A stretch of 64,000 nucleotides of DNA from Pseudomonas hygromyciniae (GCF_016925675.1 NZ_CP070506.1:1796501-1860500), one strand, 5' to 3'. Counted from the stretch's first letter, positions 29,108 through 38,367 are shown. Program-made: numbers and translations. The notes: a model not told the origin generated them from the sequence alone.

Positions 29108-31228
29108 TCAGAACTCTAACTCGGCACTGAAGTAGAGCACATGGCGCTGGTCGTAGTTATTGTCGACATGGGTGGTGGGCTGCTGGTCGAGGCGTTGTTG
29201 CAGCATGCCGGCCAGCTCCAGATTGGCCTTGCCCAGGGCGATGCGTTTGGCGACCCGCATGTCGACCCGTTCAAAGCGATATTGATTGAGTGCATCGTTG
29301 CCATAATAGAACAGCGCGCTGGACCAGCCCTGTCCCCATTCACGCATCCAGCCGGCCGAACCGCTGTTGCGCGCGGTCTGTTGCCGGTCCAGCGGGTTGC
29401 TGGCGTCGGCATCCACATAAGCATAGGTCAGGCGCAGGCGGTCGGCGGTACTCAGGTGCCAGTCCAGTTGGGTCTCGGTACCGGTAAAACGCGAGCTGTT
29501 AGTGTTGCTGGCGATGTACTGGTTATTGCGCAAGGGCTCGCTGATCATGCCGGTGATTTCGTCATAGAACAGTTTGACGTCGATGTTCAGCCCGATATCG
29601 GCAAAAAAGCCGTTGTAGCCCAGCTCCCGGGAGCGCATCAGTTCCTTGTCGAGATTGCCCGGGCCACGGGTCTTGACGAAATACTGGCCGGAGTTTTGCC
29701 CATAGGTGGGGGAGCTGAGGTTGGTGACCTTATAGCTCCAATTGACGTTGTTCTCGAACATGTCCGGCGAGCGAATGGCTTCGGAGTACACCGCCCGCAG
29801 GCCGTGGCGCGGGTTGATCAGGTAGTTGACCGCGACCCTGGGCGTCAGCGAGTTGCCGCTCAGGTCGGTGTTTTCGTACATCGCCCCACCCTGCAACAGC
29901 CAGTGCTCGCTGGCGCGCCATTCCAGGTGGCCGAACAGGCGCCAGGTGGTGTCGTCCAGCCGGCCATTGAAGTAGGTGTCGGAGTCGGCGCGGTCGTAGC
30001 GGTAGTTCATGCCGCTGACCAGGCGCAGGCTGTCGGACAGGCTCAGGGTGTCCTGTATTTCCAGGTCGTAGCGGCTTTCCTTGGTGCTTTGGTCGATGTT
30101 GCCGCAGACGCTTTCCTTGCCGCCGCTATTCCATTGTTTCAGGACTTCTTCGGCCAGCGCCTGCTCTGCCGGGGAGCCTTGCGGGGGACTACCGTTTTCA
30201 TAGTCCTTCATATGCCGCGCCAACTTTTCAGCGTAGTTGGGGTTCATTTGCCACAGTTGCGTCAACTCGGGGCTGAACGAGACTTTGGCATCACAGGCTT
30301 TCCAGACCTGGCGCCGATCCCATTGCTGCGCCGAACCCTGGATATACAGGCTGTGGTCGGGATTGAAATCGAAGTTCCAGCGCAGGGAGGCCGCGTAGTC
30401 CTTGGCGCTGACGTCGGAATCATTGCCACCATCGGTAATCCCGGCAAACACCGGCTTGTAGGTATAGGGCCGTTGGTTGGTCCCTTCCTTGGCGTTGATT
30501 TGCCAGTCAATGCTTTGCTGCTGGTCGAGGGTCTGGCTGACCTTCAGGCTGAAGCGGCTCAGGCGCCGACTGTCGCGGTAATCGGCGCCCACCCGGTCGC
30601 TGTCGAAGCCGTCATCCTGTTGCCCGGACAGCGATAGCCGCAGGTTGCCGGTGTCCCAGCCCAGGCCCTGACTGGCATACCAGTCGTTGATCCCGCGCTC
30701 GCCCCGGGTCATTTTCATCCGCGTGCCCAGACTGTTGGCTGGTGAGCGGGTGAGGATATTGACCACCGCCATCAGTGCATTGGCCCCGTAGCTGACGGTA
30801 TTGGGCCCACGGAATACCTCGATTCGCTCGATATCCTCCATGGCGACCGGAATATCGCTCCAGTCCACGGTGGCGAGGCCGGCGCGGTACACCGAGCGGC
30901 CATCGATCAGCACCTGCATGCGCCGTGCTTCGCTGGCATTGGTGCCGTGATAATTGACGGCTGCCTGGTTGCCTGAGGTGTAGCCCACCATCATCCCCGG
31001 CACCAGGCGCAACAACTCGGCGATATCCCGCGCGCCGCTGGCCTTGATCAGTTCGCTGTCGATCACCGTCATGCTGCCGGGCACGGCGGCGGCCGACTGC
31101 TTGAGTCGGGTCGCCGTGAGGACTTGGGGCAGCGGCTGGTTGTCGAGGAACAGATCGTCGGCCAGCAACGGCGTACTGACCAACAGCGCCAGCAACAGAG
31201 ATGAACGAGAAGGAGGGCCCAAATACAC
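29108..31228 (-). CDS. TonB-dependent outer-membrane receptor
   Basis: An outer-membrane beta-barrel with an N-terminal plug, energised by TonB. From a GTG at 31228 (AAGG upstream) the product is 706 residues with a signal peptide ending near Pro-Leu-Leu-Ala. A TonB-box-like segment follows (Pro-Leu-Pro-Gln-Val-Leu-Thr-Ala-Thr-Arg), then the plug with Val-Leu-Ile-Asp-Gly-Arg-Ser-Val-Tyr and Ile-Glu-Arg-Ile-Glu-Val-Phe-Arg-Gly-Pro. The barrel ends in Leu-Glu-Phe, a proper C-terminal aromatic. The frame stays open 36 codons upstream. No Fur box was seen, so iron need not be the substrate. It leads a three-gene operon with a binding protein and hybrid kinase. Confidence 0.9.
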   Translation of the reverse strand: MYLGPPSRSSLLLALLVSTPLLADDLFLDNQPLPQVLTATRLKQSAAAVPGSMTVIDSELIKASGARDIAELLRLVPGMMVGYTSGNQAAVNYHGTNASEARRMQVLIDGRSVYRAGLATVDWSDIPVAMEDIERIEVFRGPNTVSYGANALMAVVNILTRSPANSLGTRMKMTRGERGINDWYASQGLGWDTGNLRLSLSGQQDDGFDSDRVGADYRDSRRLSRFSLKVSQTLDQQQSIDWQINAKEGTNQRPYTYKPVFAGITDGGNDSDVSAKDYAASLRWNFDFNPDHSLYIQGSAQQWDRRQVWKACDAKVSFSPELTQLWQMNPNYAEKLARHMKDYENGSPPQGSPAEQALAEEVLKQWNSGGKESVCGNIDQSTKESRYDLEIQDTLSLSDSLRLVSGMNYRYDRADSDTYFNGRLDDTTWRLFGHLEWRASEHWLLQGGAMYENTDLSGNSLTPRVAVNYLINPRHGLRAVYSEAIRSPDMFENNVNWSYKVTNLSSPTYGQNSGQYFVKTRGPGNLDKELMRSRELGYNGFFADIGLNIDVKLFYDEITGMISEPLRNNQYIASNTNSSRFTGTETQLDWHLSTADRLRLTYAYVDADASNPLDRQQTARNSGSAGWMREWGQGWSSALFYYGNDALNQYRFERVDMRVAKRIALGKANLELAGMLQQRLDQQPTTHVDNNYDQRHVLYFSAELEF

Positions 31229-31357
31229 GGAACGGCCTTGATAATTGCGGATAGCCGCCCATGTTAACTGAGGTGGGGGCTTTTGCCAGTCGGCGCTATG
31301 GCAATTACTGTGGTCTATTCGGCCATTTTCCGACAAGCGCGGGAAATTAAGTAAGGG

Positions 31358-31386
31358 CTGGCCGCCGTCAGGCCGGCCCGTATAAT
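31358..31386 (+). promoter_or_regulatory. promoter candidate for gpsA
   Basis: A perfect TATAAT at 31381-31386 stands 38 bases before the gpsA start, with only a weak -35 (CTGGCC) at the right distance. Confidence 0.4.
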
Positions 31387-31423
31387 GCCGCCATCGCCAC
31401 TGCTATGGATTAACGGATTGCAT

Positions 31424-32449
31424 ATGACTGAACAGCGCCCAATAGCGGTCCTGGGAGGCGGAAGTTTTGGTACCGCCGTGGCTAATCTGCTGGCCGAAAA
31501 CGGCCATCAGGTGCGTCAGTGGATGCGCGATCCGGAACAGGCCGAGGCCATTCGGGTCAACCGGGAAAACCCCCGTTACCTCAAGGGCATCAAGATTCAT
31601 GCGGCGGTCACGCCGGTCACGGACCTGCAGGCCACGCTGGATGACTGCGACTTGTGCTTTGTCGCGCTGCCTTCCAGCGCCCTTCGCTCGGTGTTGGCGC
31701 CCCATGCCGAACGGCTGTCGGGCAAGATGCTGGTCAGCCTGACGAAGGGCATCGAGGCTCAGACCTTCAAGCTGATGAGCGAAATCCTCGAAGAAATCGC
31801 GCCCCAGGCCCGCATCGGCGTGCTCTCCGGGCCGAACCTGGCGCGGGAAGTGGCCGAACACGCCCTGACCGCCACCGTGGTCGCCAGTGAAGACGAGGCG
31901 CTGTGCGAACAGGTACAAGCGGTGCTGCATGGCCGCACCTTCCGCGTCTACGCCAGTGCCGACCGCTTTGGCGTGGAACTGGGCGGCGCGTTGAAAAACG
32001 TCTACGCCATTATCGCCGGCATGGCGGTGGCCCTGGGCATGGGAGAAAACACCAAGAGCATGCTGATCACCCGCGCGCTGGCGGAAATGACCCGCTTTGC
32101 GGTCAACCAGGGCGCCAACCCCATGACCTTCCTTGGCCTGGCCGGGGTGGGCGACCTGATCGTCACCTGTTCGTCGCCCAAAAGCCGCAACTACCAGGTG
32201 GGCTTTGCCCTGGGCCAGGGCTTGAGCCTGGAAGATGCCGTCACCCGCCTGGGTGAAGTGGCCGAAGGGGTCAATACCCTCAAAGTGCTCAAGGCCAAGG
32301 CCCAGGAAACCGGGGTCTATATGCCGTTGGTCGCCGGCCTGCACGCGATCCTGTTCGAAGGGCGCACTTTGAACCAAGTCATTGAGTTGCTGATGCGTGC
32401 CGAGCCCAAGACTGATGTCGACTTTATTTCCACCAGTGGTTTCAACTGA
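31424..32449 (+). CDS. gpsA: glycerol-3-phosphate dehydrogenase (NAD(P)+)
   Basis: Reduces dihydroxyacetone phosphate to sn-glycerol 3-phosphate for phospholipid synthesis, in the cytoplasm. The ATG at 31424 gives 341 residues, the family length. Features are the N-terminal NAD loop Gly-Gly-Gly-Ser-Phe-Gly-Thr-Ala (about 10-17), the Ser-Gly-Pro-Asn-Leu-Ala-Arg-Glu motif, the catalytic lysine in Gly-Ala-Leu-Lys-Asn-Val-Tyr-Ala, and Gly-Val-Gly-Asp-Leu in the C-terminal helical domain. It begins a likely operon with the DUF4389 gene and sixA. Confidence 0.96.
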   Translation: MTEQRPIAVLGGGSFGTAVANLLAENGHQVRQWMRDPEQAEAIRVNRENPRYLKGIKIHAAVTPVTDLQATLDDCDLCFVALPSSALRSVLAPHAERLSGKMLVSLTKGIEAQTFKLMSEILEEIAPQARIGVLSGPNLAREVAEHALTATVVASEDEALCEQVQAVLHGRTFRVYASADRFGVELGGALKNVYAIIAGMAVALGMGENTKSMLITRALAEMTRFAVNQGANPMTFLGLAGVGDLIVTCSSPKSRNYQVGFALGQGLSLEDAVTRLGEVAEGVNTLKVLKAKAQETGVYMPLVAGLHAILFEGRTLNQVIELLMRAEPKTDVDFISTSGFN

Positions 32450-32459
32450 GGAACGCGCG

Positions 32460-32807
32460 ATGAACGATCCCAAAGCAGCACCCAAGTATGAATCTATCGT
32501 CCTGCGCATCCTGTGGATGCTGGTGTTTGCCCTGGTCTGGCAAGTGGCGCAGTTTATCCTCGGCGCGTTGGTGGTGGTGCAGTTGATCTACCGCCTGATC
32601 TATGGCGCACCGAACCTGGGCCTGATGAACTTTGGCGACAGCCTCAGCCAGTTCCTTGCGCAGATTGGCCGTTTTGGCAGCTTCCACAGCGAGCAGAAAC
32701 CCTGGCCCTTCGCCGATTGGCCAACCCCGCGCGCGCCGGAGGGCGAGGCCGCCCACAGCGTGCCGCCGGCCCCGCACCCGGTGCGCGATGAGGAGCCCAA
32801 GCTATGA
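32460..32807 (+). CDS. DUF4389 membrane protein
   Basis: A 115-residue protein of the DUF4389 type with one or two hydrophobic helices at about 14-47, then a segment Phe-Gly-Asp-Ser-Leu-Ser-Gln-Phe-Leu and a Pro-rich cytoplasmic tail. Function unknown. It starts ten bases after gpsA, and its stop overlaps the sixA start by four bases, so the three genes are probably one transcript. Confidence 0.8.
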   Translation: MNDPKAAPKYESIVLRILWMLVFALVWQVAQFILGALVVVQLIYRLIYGAPNLGLMNFGDSLSQFLAQIGRFGSFHSEQKPWPFADWPTPRAPEGEAAHSVPPAPHPVRDEEPKL

Positions 32808-33253
32808 AGCTGTGGGTATTGCGCCACGGTGAAGCCGAGTCCCATGCGCCCAGCGACGCCCAACGCAACCTCACCGAACGTGGTCGCGATGAGGTGCTGC
32901 GCAGCGCCGCACACCTGATCGACCAGCCCATCAGTGCGATCATCGCCAGCCCCTATGTGCGGGCGCAGCAGACCGCAGAGTTGGTGCGCACGGCGTTGGG
33001 CGTTGTGCCAGAGATCCGTACCGTGCCGTGGCTGACGCCTGACAGCAATCCCCAGCAAGTGCTGGAAAAGCTCGACACCGATGACACGGTGCTGCTGGTC
33101 AGCCATCAACCGTTGGTGGGCAACCTGATCAGCTTTCTGCAGCACGGGCACCAGCGCCAGCCGCAACCGATGCACACCGCCAGCCTGGCAGAGCTGGAAG
33201 GGGACTTTCCGTTGGCGGGGCTGATGAGCCTCAACAGCGTCAAAAACCCCTGA
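32804..33253 (+). CDS. sixA: phosphohistidine phosphatase
   Basis: A 149-residue SixA-type member of the histidine phosphatase superfamily, which removes phosphate from phosphohistidine in HPt domains or PTS proteins. The catalytic Arg-His-Gly-Glu motif is at residues 7-10, the second basic pair in Ser-Pro-Tyr-Val-Arg-Ala, and the second catalytic histidine in Val-Ser-His-Gln-Pro-Leu-Val. It follows gpsA and the DUF4389 gene with tight overlaps. Confidence 0.92.
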   Translation: MKLWVLRHGEAESHAPSDAQRNLTERGRDEVLRSAAHLIDQPISAIIASPYVRAQQTAELVRTALGVVPEIRTVPWLTPDSNPQQVLEKLDTDDTVLLVSHQPLVGNLISFLQHGHQRQPQPMHTASLAELEGDFPLAGLMSLNSVKNP

Positions 33254-33277
33254 TTTTTCAGGCACAACACAATCAAC

Positions 33278-33366
33278 TGTGGGAGCGGGCTTGCTCGCGA
33301 ATACGGTGTATCAGTCAATGAATAGAGTGGCTGACACTCCGCATTCGCGAGCAAGCCCGCACACAC
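33278..33366. repeat. inverted pair of REP-like elements
   Basis: Inverted 'GTGGGAGCGGGCTTGCTCGCGAAT' words (33279-33303 and 33341-33366) in the gap after sixA; the right copy is slightly degenerate. Confidence 0.8.
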
Positions 33367-33474
33367 TTATTTGTGTTGTGTCAGCAAGGAACTTGCAGTG
33401 CTCCTGTGTGCATGGAATAGTCCACCAAGCAAGTGCTTGGTTGGCTACCATCGGAACACACAGGAGCGCGTCCC

Positions 33475-35142
33475 ATGTCTGTCGCTTTTCGTTTGCCGCT
33501 GCAGGTTTTCTTTGAACGTGAGGCGCGCCATCCGCGCCAGCGCTTCCTGGTCCAGCCCATTGGCGGTGGCGAGGTGCAGACCCTCACCTGGGGCGAAGCC
33601 GGTCACCAGGCCCGTTGTGCCGCCCATTGGCTGCGCGCGCGGGAACTGCCCCAGGGTTCGCACATTGCCCTGATCTCGAAAAACTGCGCGCACTGGATCA
33701 TCGCCGACCTGGCGATCTGGATGGCCGGGCATGTCTCGGTGCCGCTGTATCCCAACCTTACCGCCGACTCCGTAGCCCATGTGCTGGAGCACTCCGAGGC
33801 AGCGTTGGCGTTTATCGGCAAACTTGACGACTGGCCCGCCATGGCCCCGGGTATCAAGCCTGGGCTGGCCACCATCAGCCTGCCGCTGTGCCCCGAGGGC
33901 GAATTCGACTTCACCTGGGCCGACCTGCAAGCCTGTTCGCCGATCCAGGATGATCCTGCACCTGCTGCGACAGACCTGGCCACCATTATCTACACCTCAG
34001 GCACCACGGGCCTGCCCAAGGGCGTGATGCACACCTTCGGCGGCCTGGCGTTTGCGGCGACCCGAGGCACCGAGTTGTTCGGCCTGGGGGAGGGCGATCG
34101 CCTGCTGTCCTACTTGCCTCTGTGCCATGTGGCCGAGCGCATGTTTGTCGAGATGGCTGCGATTTACACTGGGCAGACGGTGTTTTTCGCCGAAAGCCTC
34201 GACACCTTCCTCACCGACCTGCAACGCGCCCGGCCCACGGCCTTGTTCGGTGTGCCGCGGATCTGGACCAAATTCCAGATGGGCGTGTACGGCAAAATCC
34301 CGGAAAAACGCCTGGACCTTCTGCTGCGCCTGCCGTTTATCGGCAAGCGCGTCGGGCGTAAAGTCCTCGCCGGCCTTGGGCTGGACGCGGTACGGGTAGC
34401 CCTGTCTGGGGCCGCACCGGTACCCGAGGCGCTCCTGCGCTGGTACCAGAGCCTGGGCCTGGATGTGCTGGAGGTGTATGGCATGACCGAAAGCTGCGGC
34501 TATTCCCATGTCTGTCGTCCCGGCCAGCAGAAAATCGGCTGGATCGGCCTGCCGTGCCCGGACGTGGAGGTGCGCATTGATCCGGCCGGTGAGGTGCAGG
34601 TGCGCAGCGGCGCGACCATGCTCGGTTACTTCAAGGACCCGCAGAAGACCGCCGAGACCCTCACCGAAGACGGCTTTCTGCGTACCGGCGACAAGGGCGA
34701 GCAGGATGCCGAAGGCCGCTTGCGCCTGACCGGGCGTCTCAAGGAAATCTTCAAGACCAGCAAGGGCAAGTACGTCGCCCCGGCCCCCATCGAAAATCGC
34801 CTGGCAGAGCACGGGCGTATCGAACAGGTGTGCGTGGTTGGCGATGGCCTGAGCGCGCCGATGGGCTTATGCGTGCTGTCTGCGGTGGGCCAACAGGAGG
34901 CGGCCGGCGAGGCTCGGCAGTCCTTGCACGGCAGCCTGGAGCGCTTGCTGGAGGAGGTCAACCAGGTGCTGGATAAACATGAGCGCTTGCGTCAACTGGT
35001 GGTGGTGAAGGACAGTTGGGCCGTGGAAAACGGCTTTCTGACGCCGACCCTGAAGATCAAGCGCAACGTCATCGAGTCAACCTACGGTCCACAGTTCCAG
35101 GCCTGGAGTGCGCGCTCCGAGGCGGTGCTGTGGCAGGATTGA
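33475..35142 (+). CDS. AMP-binding long-chain acyl-CoA synthetase-like protein
   Basis: A 555-residue adenylate-forming enzyme, likely activating a long-chain fatty acid to acyl-CoA. The AMP-binding P-loop Tyr-Thr-Ser-Gly-Thr-Thr-Gly-Leu-Pro-Lys-Gly is near residue 175, Tyr-Gly-Met-Thr-Glu-Ser near 340, and Arg-Thr-Gly-Asp-Lys-Gly near 405. The C-terminal domain has Gly-Arg-Leu-Lys-Glu-Ile-Phe-Lys-Thr. It resembles the bubblegum/FadD-like group rather than the paired FadD1/FadD2 of Pseudomonas. The ATG at 33475 is followed by normal sequence, while an upstream extension is not. A thioesterase gene follows 30 bases later. Confidence 0.85.
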   Translation: MSVAFRLPLQVFFEREARHPRQRFLVQPIGGGEVQTLTWGEAGHQARCAAHWLRARELPQGSHIALISKNCAHWIIADLAIWMAGHVSVPLYPNLTADSVAHVLEHSEAALAFIGKLDDWPAMAPGIKPGLATISLPLCPEGEFDFTWADLQACSPIQDDPAPAATDLATIIYTSGTTGLPKGVMHTFGGLAFAATRGTELFGLGEGDRLLSYLPLCHVAERMFVEMAAIYTGQTVFFAESLDTFLTDLQRARPTALFGVPRIWTKFQMGVYGKIPEKRLDLLLRLPFIGKRVGRKVLAGLGLDAVRVALSGAAPVPEALLRWYQSLGLDVLEVYGMTESCGYSHVCRPGQQKIGWIGLPCPDVEVRIDPAGEVQVRSGATMLGYFKDPQKTAETLTEDGFLRTGDKGEQDAEGRLRLTGRLKEIFKTSKGKYVAPAPIENRLAEHGRIEQVCVVGDGLSAPMGLCVLSAVGQQEAAGEARQSLHGSLERLLEEVNQVLDKHERLRQLVVVKDSWAVENGFLTPTLKIKRNVIESTYGPQFQAWSARSEAVLWQD

Positions 35143-35172
35143 GCATTCAATAAAATCAAGAAGGACACTGCA

Positions 35173-35616
35173 ATGAGCCTGTGGCGCACCGTTCCCGATA
35201 TCGAGCAAATCAATGCCAGACAGAAAAACACCATTGGTGAAGTGCTGGATATTCGCTTCGAGAGCTTCGACGACCAGTCCCTGACCGCGAGCATGGTGGT
35301 CGACCATCGCACCCATCAACCTTATGGGCTGCTGCACGGCGGGGCCTCGGTGGTGTTGGCCGAAACGGTGGGCTCGGTGGCCAGCTACTTGTGCATTGAC
35401 CCCAGCAAGTTCTATTGCGTGGGCCTGGAAATCAACGCCAACCACCTGCGCGGCCTGCGTTCCGGGCGGGTGACGGCGGTGGCTCGGGCGATCCATATCG
35501 GGCGCACCACCCATGTCTGGGACATTCGCCTGACCAGTGACGAGGGCAAGGCCAGCTGTGTGTCGCGCCTGACCATGGCCGTGGTGCCGCTGGGCGAAAA
35601 CCCGCCGGCGCGATAG
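35173..35616 (+). CDS. hotdog-fold acyl-CoA thioesterase
   Basis: A 147-residue single hotdog protein of the EntH/MenI (PaaI-like) group. The Gly-Leu-Leu-His-Gly-Gly-Ala-Ser-Val-Val-Leu-Ala-Glu helix (about 54-66) carries the catalytic-side glutamate. A GAAGGA site stands before the ATG. Located directly after an acyl-CoA synthetase, it may balance or edit the acyl-CoA made there, but the substrate is an inference. Confidence 0.85.
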   Translation: MSLWRTVPDIEQINARQKNTIGEVLDIRFESFDDQSLTASMVVDHRTHQPYGLLHGGASVVLAETVGSVASYLCIDPSKFYCVGLEINANHLRGLRSGRVTAVARAIHIGRTTHVWDIRLTSDEGKASCVSRLTMAVVPLGENPPAR

Positions 35617-35713
35617 GCGTGGCGTGAGTGTCATCATTCCTGGCAGTTACAGTCATTGCTGTAGCGGCCAGGCGTGGGGACAATCGATTTCTGTTTTTGA
35701 AGATGGACTGGTT

Positions 35714-36523
35714 ATGTCGCAACATGTGTTTTTCACTCACGCCAATGGCTTCCCTTCGGCGACCTACGGCAAATTGTTCGATGCCCTGGCGCCGGAGTAC
35801 ACGGTGGCGCACCTGTCGCAGCACGGCCACGATCCGCGGTTCCCGGTGGATGACAACTGGCAGAACCTGGTGGACGAACTGATCCATCACCTGGAGCAGC
35901 AACCGGAGCCGGTGTGGGGTGTCGGCCATTCACTGGGCGGCGTGTTGCATTTGCACGCGGCCCTGCGCTGCCCGCAGCTGTATCGCGGGGTGGTGATGCT
36001 CGATTCGCCGGTGCTGACCCTGGCCGACCGCTGGGTGATCCGCGCGGCCAAGCGCTTTGGCCTGATTGACCGCCTGACCCCCGCCGGTCGTACCCTGGGC
36101 CGGCGCGAAGAGTTCAGCGATCTGGATGCTGCCCGCCAGTATTTTTCCGGCAAGACACTGTTCCGCGGCTTTGACCCGGAATGCCTGGAGGCCTATTTGC
36201 AACACGGTTTGCACCAGGTGGGCGACCGCCTGCGCCTGCGGTTCGATCCGGCAACGGAAATCAGCATCTACCGGGGCGTGCCGCACACCAGCCCCGGCCA
36301 GACCCGCCAATTGAAAGTGCCACTGGCCGTGGTGCGCGGCCGGCAGAGCCGGGTGGTGATGCGCCATCACGCCAGTGGCGTCGCGCGCCTGCCCATGGGT
36401 GAGATGCTGACCATGCCTGGCGGCCACATGTTTCCCCTTGAGCGCCCGCAGGACACCGCGACCTTGATCAAGAACCTGTTCACCCGCTGGGAAGCCCGCG
36501 AGCGTGAGCGCAGTTGCGCATGA
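35714..36523 (+). CDS. alpha/beta hydrolase
   Basis: A 269-residue alpha/beta-hydrolase-fold protein. The nucleophile elbow is Gly-His-Ser-Leu-Gly-Gly (serine near residue 75), the oxyanion segment Thr-His-Ala-Asn-Gly-Phe-Pro-Ser near the N-terminus, and a late Gly-Gly-His-Met-Phe-Pro-Leu-Glu supplies the histidine. The ATG at 35714 begins the conserved sequence; the longer open frame upstream is not family-like. Its stop overlaps the start of a second alpha/beta hydrolase by four bases. Substrate unknown. Confidence 0.85.
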   Translation: MSQHVFFTHANGFPSATYGKLFDALAPEYTVAHLSQHGHDPRFPVDDNWQNLVDELIHHLEQQPEPVWGVGHSLGGVLHLHAALRCPQLYRGVVMLDSPVLTLADRWVIRAAKRFGLIDRLTPAGRTLGRREEFSDLDAARQYFSGKTLFRGFDPECLEAYLQHGLHQVGDRLRLRFDPATEISIYRGVPHTSPGQTRQLKVPLAVVRGRQSRVVMRHHASGVARLPMGEMLTMPGGHMFPLERPQDTATLIKNLFTRWEARERERSCA

Positions 36524-37374
36524 CCACACCCGTCGAAGAAGTCCGCTTGAGCCTGCCGCATATCGAGCTGGCGGCCCACCTGTTCGGCCCGGAAGATGGC
36601 CTGCCGGTGATCGCCCTGCATGGCTGGCTGGATAACGCCAACAGCTTTGCGCGCCTGGCGCCGAAACTGCAGGGTTTGCGCATTGTTGCCCTGGACATGG
36701 CCGGTCACGGCCACTCGGCCCACCGCCCGGCCGGGGCAGGGTATGCCGTTTGGGATTACGTGTTTGATGTGCTGCAAGTGGCCGAGCAACTGGGCTGGAA
36801 ACGTTTTGCATTACTTGGTCACTCCCTCGGGGCGATTGTCTCCACGGTGTTGGCCGGGGCCTTGCCAGAGCGTGTGACGCACTTGGGGTTGATCGACGGT
36901 GTGATCCCGCCGACCGCCACCGGCGAGAATGCCGCCGAGCGCATGGGCATGGCGTTGCAGGCGCAAATCAGCCTGCAAGACAAGCGCAAACCGGTGTACA
37001 GCACACTCGACCGTGCGGTGGAGGCGCGGATGAAAGGCGTGGTGGCCGTCAGCCGTGAAGCCGCGGAACTCCTGGCCCAGCGCGGCTTGATGCCGGTGCC
37101 GGGCGGCTACACCTGGCGCAGCGACAGTCGCTTGACCCTGGCATCGCCGATGCGCCTGACGGAAGAACAGGCCATGGCCTTCGTGCATCGAGTGGCGTGT
37201 CCTACACAGTTGGTGGTGGCACAAGAGGGCATGCTGGCCAAACATCCCGAGCTGCTTTCCCAGCTTCCTTTCACTGTAACCACCCTCGCAGGCGGTCATC
37301 ATTTGCACCTGAACGACGAGTCGGGGGCGGCTCTTGTTGCAGACTGTTTCAATCGGTTCTTCACCGCGCCTTGA
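36520..37374 (+). CDS. alpha/beta hydrolase
   Basis: A 284-residue alpha/beta hydrolase with Ile-Ala-Leu-His-Gly-Trp-Leu-Asp-Asn near the N-terminus, the nucleophile serine in Leu-Gly-His-Ser-Leu-Gly-Ala (about residue 106), and a C-terminal Gly-Gly-His-His-Leu-His containing the catalytic histidine. It has the look of the esterase/epoxide-hydrolase-like group. The start is fixed by the ATGA overlap with the upstream hydrolase. The pair is probably co-expressed, with different sequences and unknown substrates. Confidence 0.85.
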   Translation: MTTPVEEVRLSLPHIELAAHLFGPEDGLPVIALHGWLDNANSFARLAPKLQGLRIVALDMAGHGHSAHRPAGAGYAVWDYVFDVLQVAEQLGWKRFALLGHSLGAIVSTVLAGALPERVTHLGLIDGVIPPTATGENAAERMGMALQAQISLQDKRKPVYSTLDRAVEARMKGVVAVSREAAELLAQRGLMPVPGGYTWRSDSRLTLASPMRLTEEQAMAFVHRVACPTQLVVAQEGMLAKHPELLSQLPFTVTTLAGGHHLHLNDESGAALVADCFNRFFTAP

Positions 37375-37423
37375 CTTGGCGGGGGCAACTGTCGAGGCTG
37401 GGCGGATTGAAAGGGAGTCAACC

Positions 37424-37480
37424 ATGAACAATCCGAATATCGCGAAGGCATCCACCGGCCAAGGCGCACCGATCCGATGA
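37424..37480 (+). CDS. 18-residue ORF coupled to the DUF4892 gene
   Basis: A short frame begins with an ATG at 37424 behind an excellent binding site (AAAGGGAG, six bases away). It encodes Met-Asn-Asn-Pro-Asn-Ile-Ala-Lys-Ala and nine more residues, and ends in a TGA that overlaps the next gene's ATG (ATGA). The downstream gene has no binding site of its own, so ribosomes probably arrive through this ORF. It could be a leader peptide or only a coupling device. Confidence 0.5.
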   Translation: MNNPNIAKASTGQGAPIR

Positions 37481-38295
37481 GTAGTACCAAGGGAATTATC
37501 CGTGTGCTTGGGCTGTGCTGCATCAGCCCGTTGGTTTTCGCTGCTGACCTGCCGGGAAGCCAGGATCTGCCTAGCGTGGCCCGACAGGTGGATGCGCAGA
37601 TTGTCGACTACCGTCCCGCCGAAGAAAAAGAACGCATCTACCCCATGGGCGCGATCCGCAAGATCAGCGGCCAGTTACGCTACGATGGCCAGGCCACGGC
37701 GCGGGGCCAGGTGACAGCCATTACCTATGAACTGCCCGCCGAGCACAGCTCCAGCGCGGCCTTCAAATCCACCCGCGAGGCGTTGCAAGAGCAAGGCGCG
37801 CAGTTGCTGTTCTGGTGCCAGGCTCGCGATTGCGGCGAAAGCAGCCTCTGGGCCAACGAAGTGCTGGGCAATGCCAAACTGGTTGGCGCCGATGGCCAGC
37901 AGGAGTTCCTGTTAATGCGCCTGGCAGCCCCCCAGGACAATTCCCTGGTGGCGCTTTACGGCATCACTCGTGGCAATCGTCGCGCTTACCTGCATGTGGA
38001 ACAAATGGACGCCAGCGCGCCACTGGGCCAATTGCTACCCACCTCGGCCACCCTGCTGCGTGAATTGAAAAGTACCGGCGACCTGGATTTTCCGTTGCTG
38101 GGAGCAGAGCCTGATGCAACGTGGTTGATCCTGATTTCCCGTGGATTGAACCTCGATACCACCTTGCGGGTCAGTGTGAGCGGGCCTAACGCCGAAGCCT
38201 GGCGCCAGGGTCTGATCGACAAGGGCGTGCGTGCGGCGCGATTGGAAACCGGTGCGGGTGAGGCCAAGGGCCTGCATCTGCAAGTGATCCGCTGA
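37477..38295 (+). CDS. DUF4892 exported protein
   Basis: A 272-residue protein with a signal peptide (about 1-22, Leu-Val-Phe-Ala-Ala-Asp). The mature start Leu-Pro-Gly-Ser-x-Asp-Leu, and later Leu-Phe-Trp-Cys-x-Ala-Arg-Asp-Cys-Gly-x-Ser-Ser-Leu-Trp-Ala-Asn, are the signature of DUF4892 proteins found in Pseudomonas. The two cysteines may form a disulfide. The C-terminal part resembles an OmpA-like or BON-type fold only vaguely. Function unknown. Translation appears coupled to the short ORF upstream. Confidence 0.8.
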   Translation: MSSTKGIIRVLGLCCISPLVFAADLPGSQDLPSVARQVDAQIVDYRPAEEKERIYPMGAIRKISGQLRYDGQATARGQVTAITYELPAEHSSSAAFKSTREALQEQGAQLLFWCQARDCGESSLWANEVLGNAKLVGADGQQEFLLMRLAAPQDNSLVALYGITRGNRRAYLHVEQMDASAPLGQLLPTSATLLRELKSTGDLDFPLLGAEPDATWLILISRGLNLDTTLRVSVSGPNAEAWRQGLIDKGVRAARLETGAGEAKGLHLQVIR

Positions 38296-38367
38296 TTGTT
38301 CCAGGGCGAACGGACCCGCGCCGTTCGCCTAAGCTCTCCCTCAACAGACTTCTTTTCGAGAAACCAC

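Noticed and set aside
36819..37004. Various minus-strand frames in the alpha/beta hydrolase genes
   Set aside because: Antisense shadows; the hydrolase motifs are on the plus strand.
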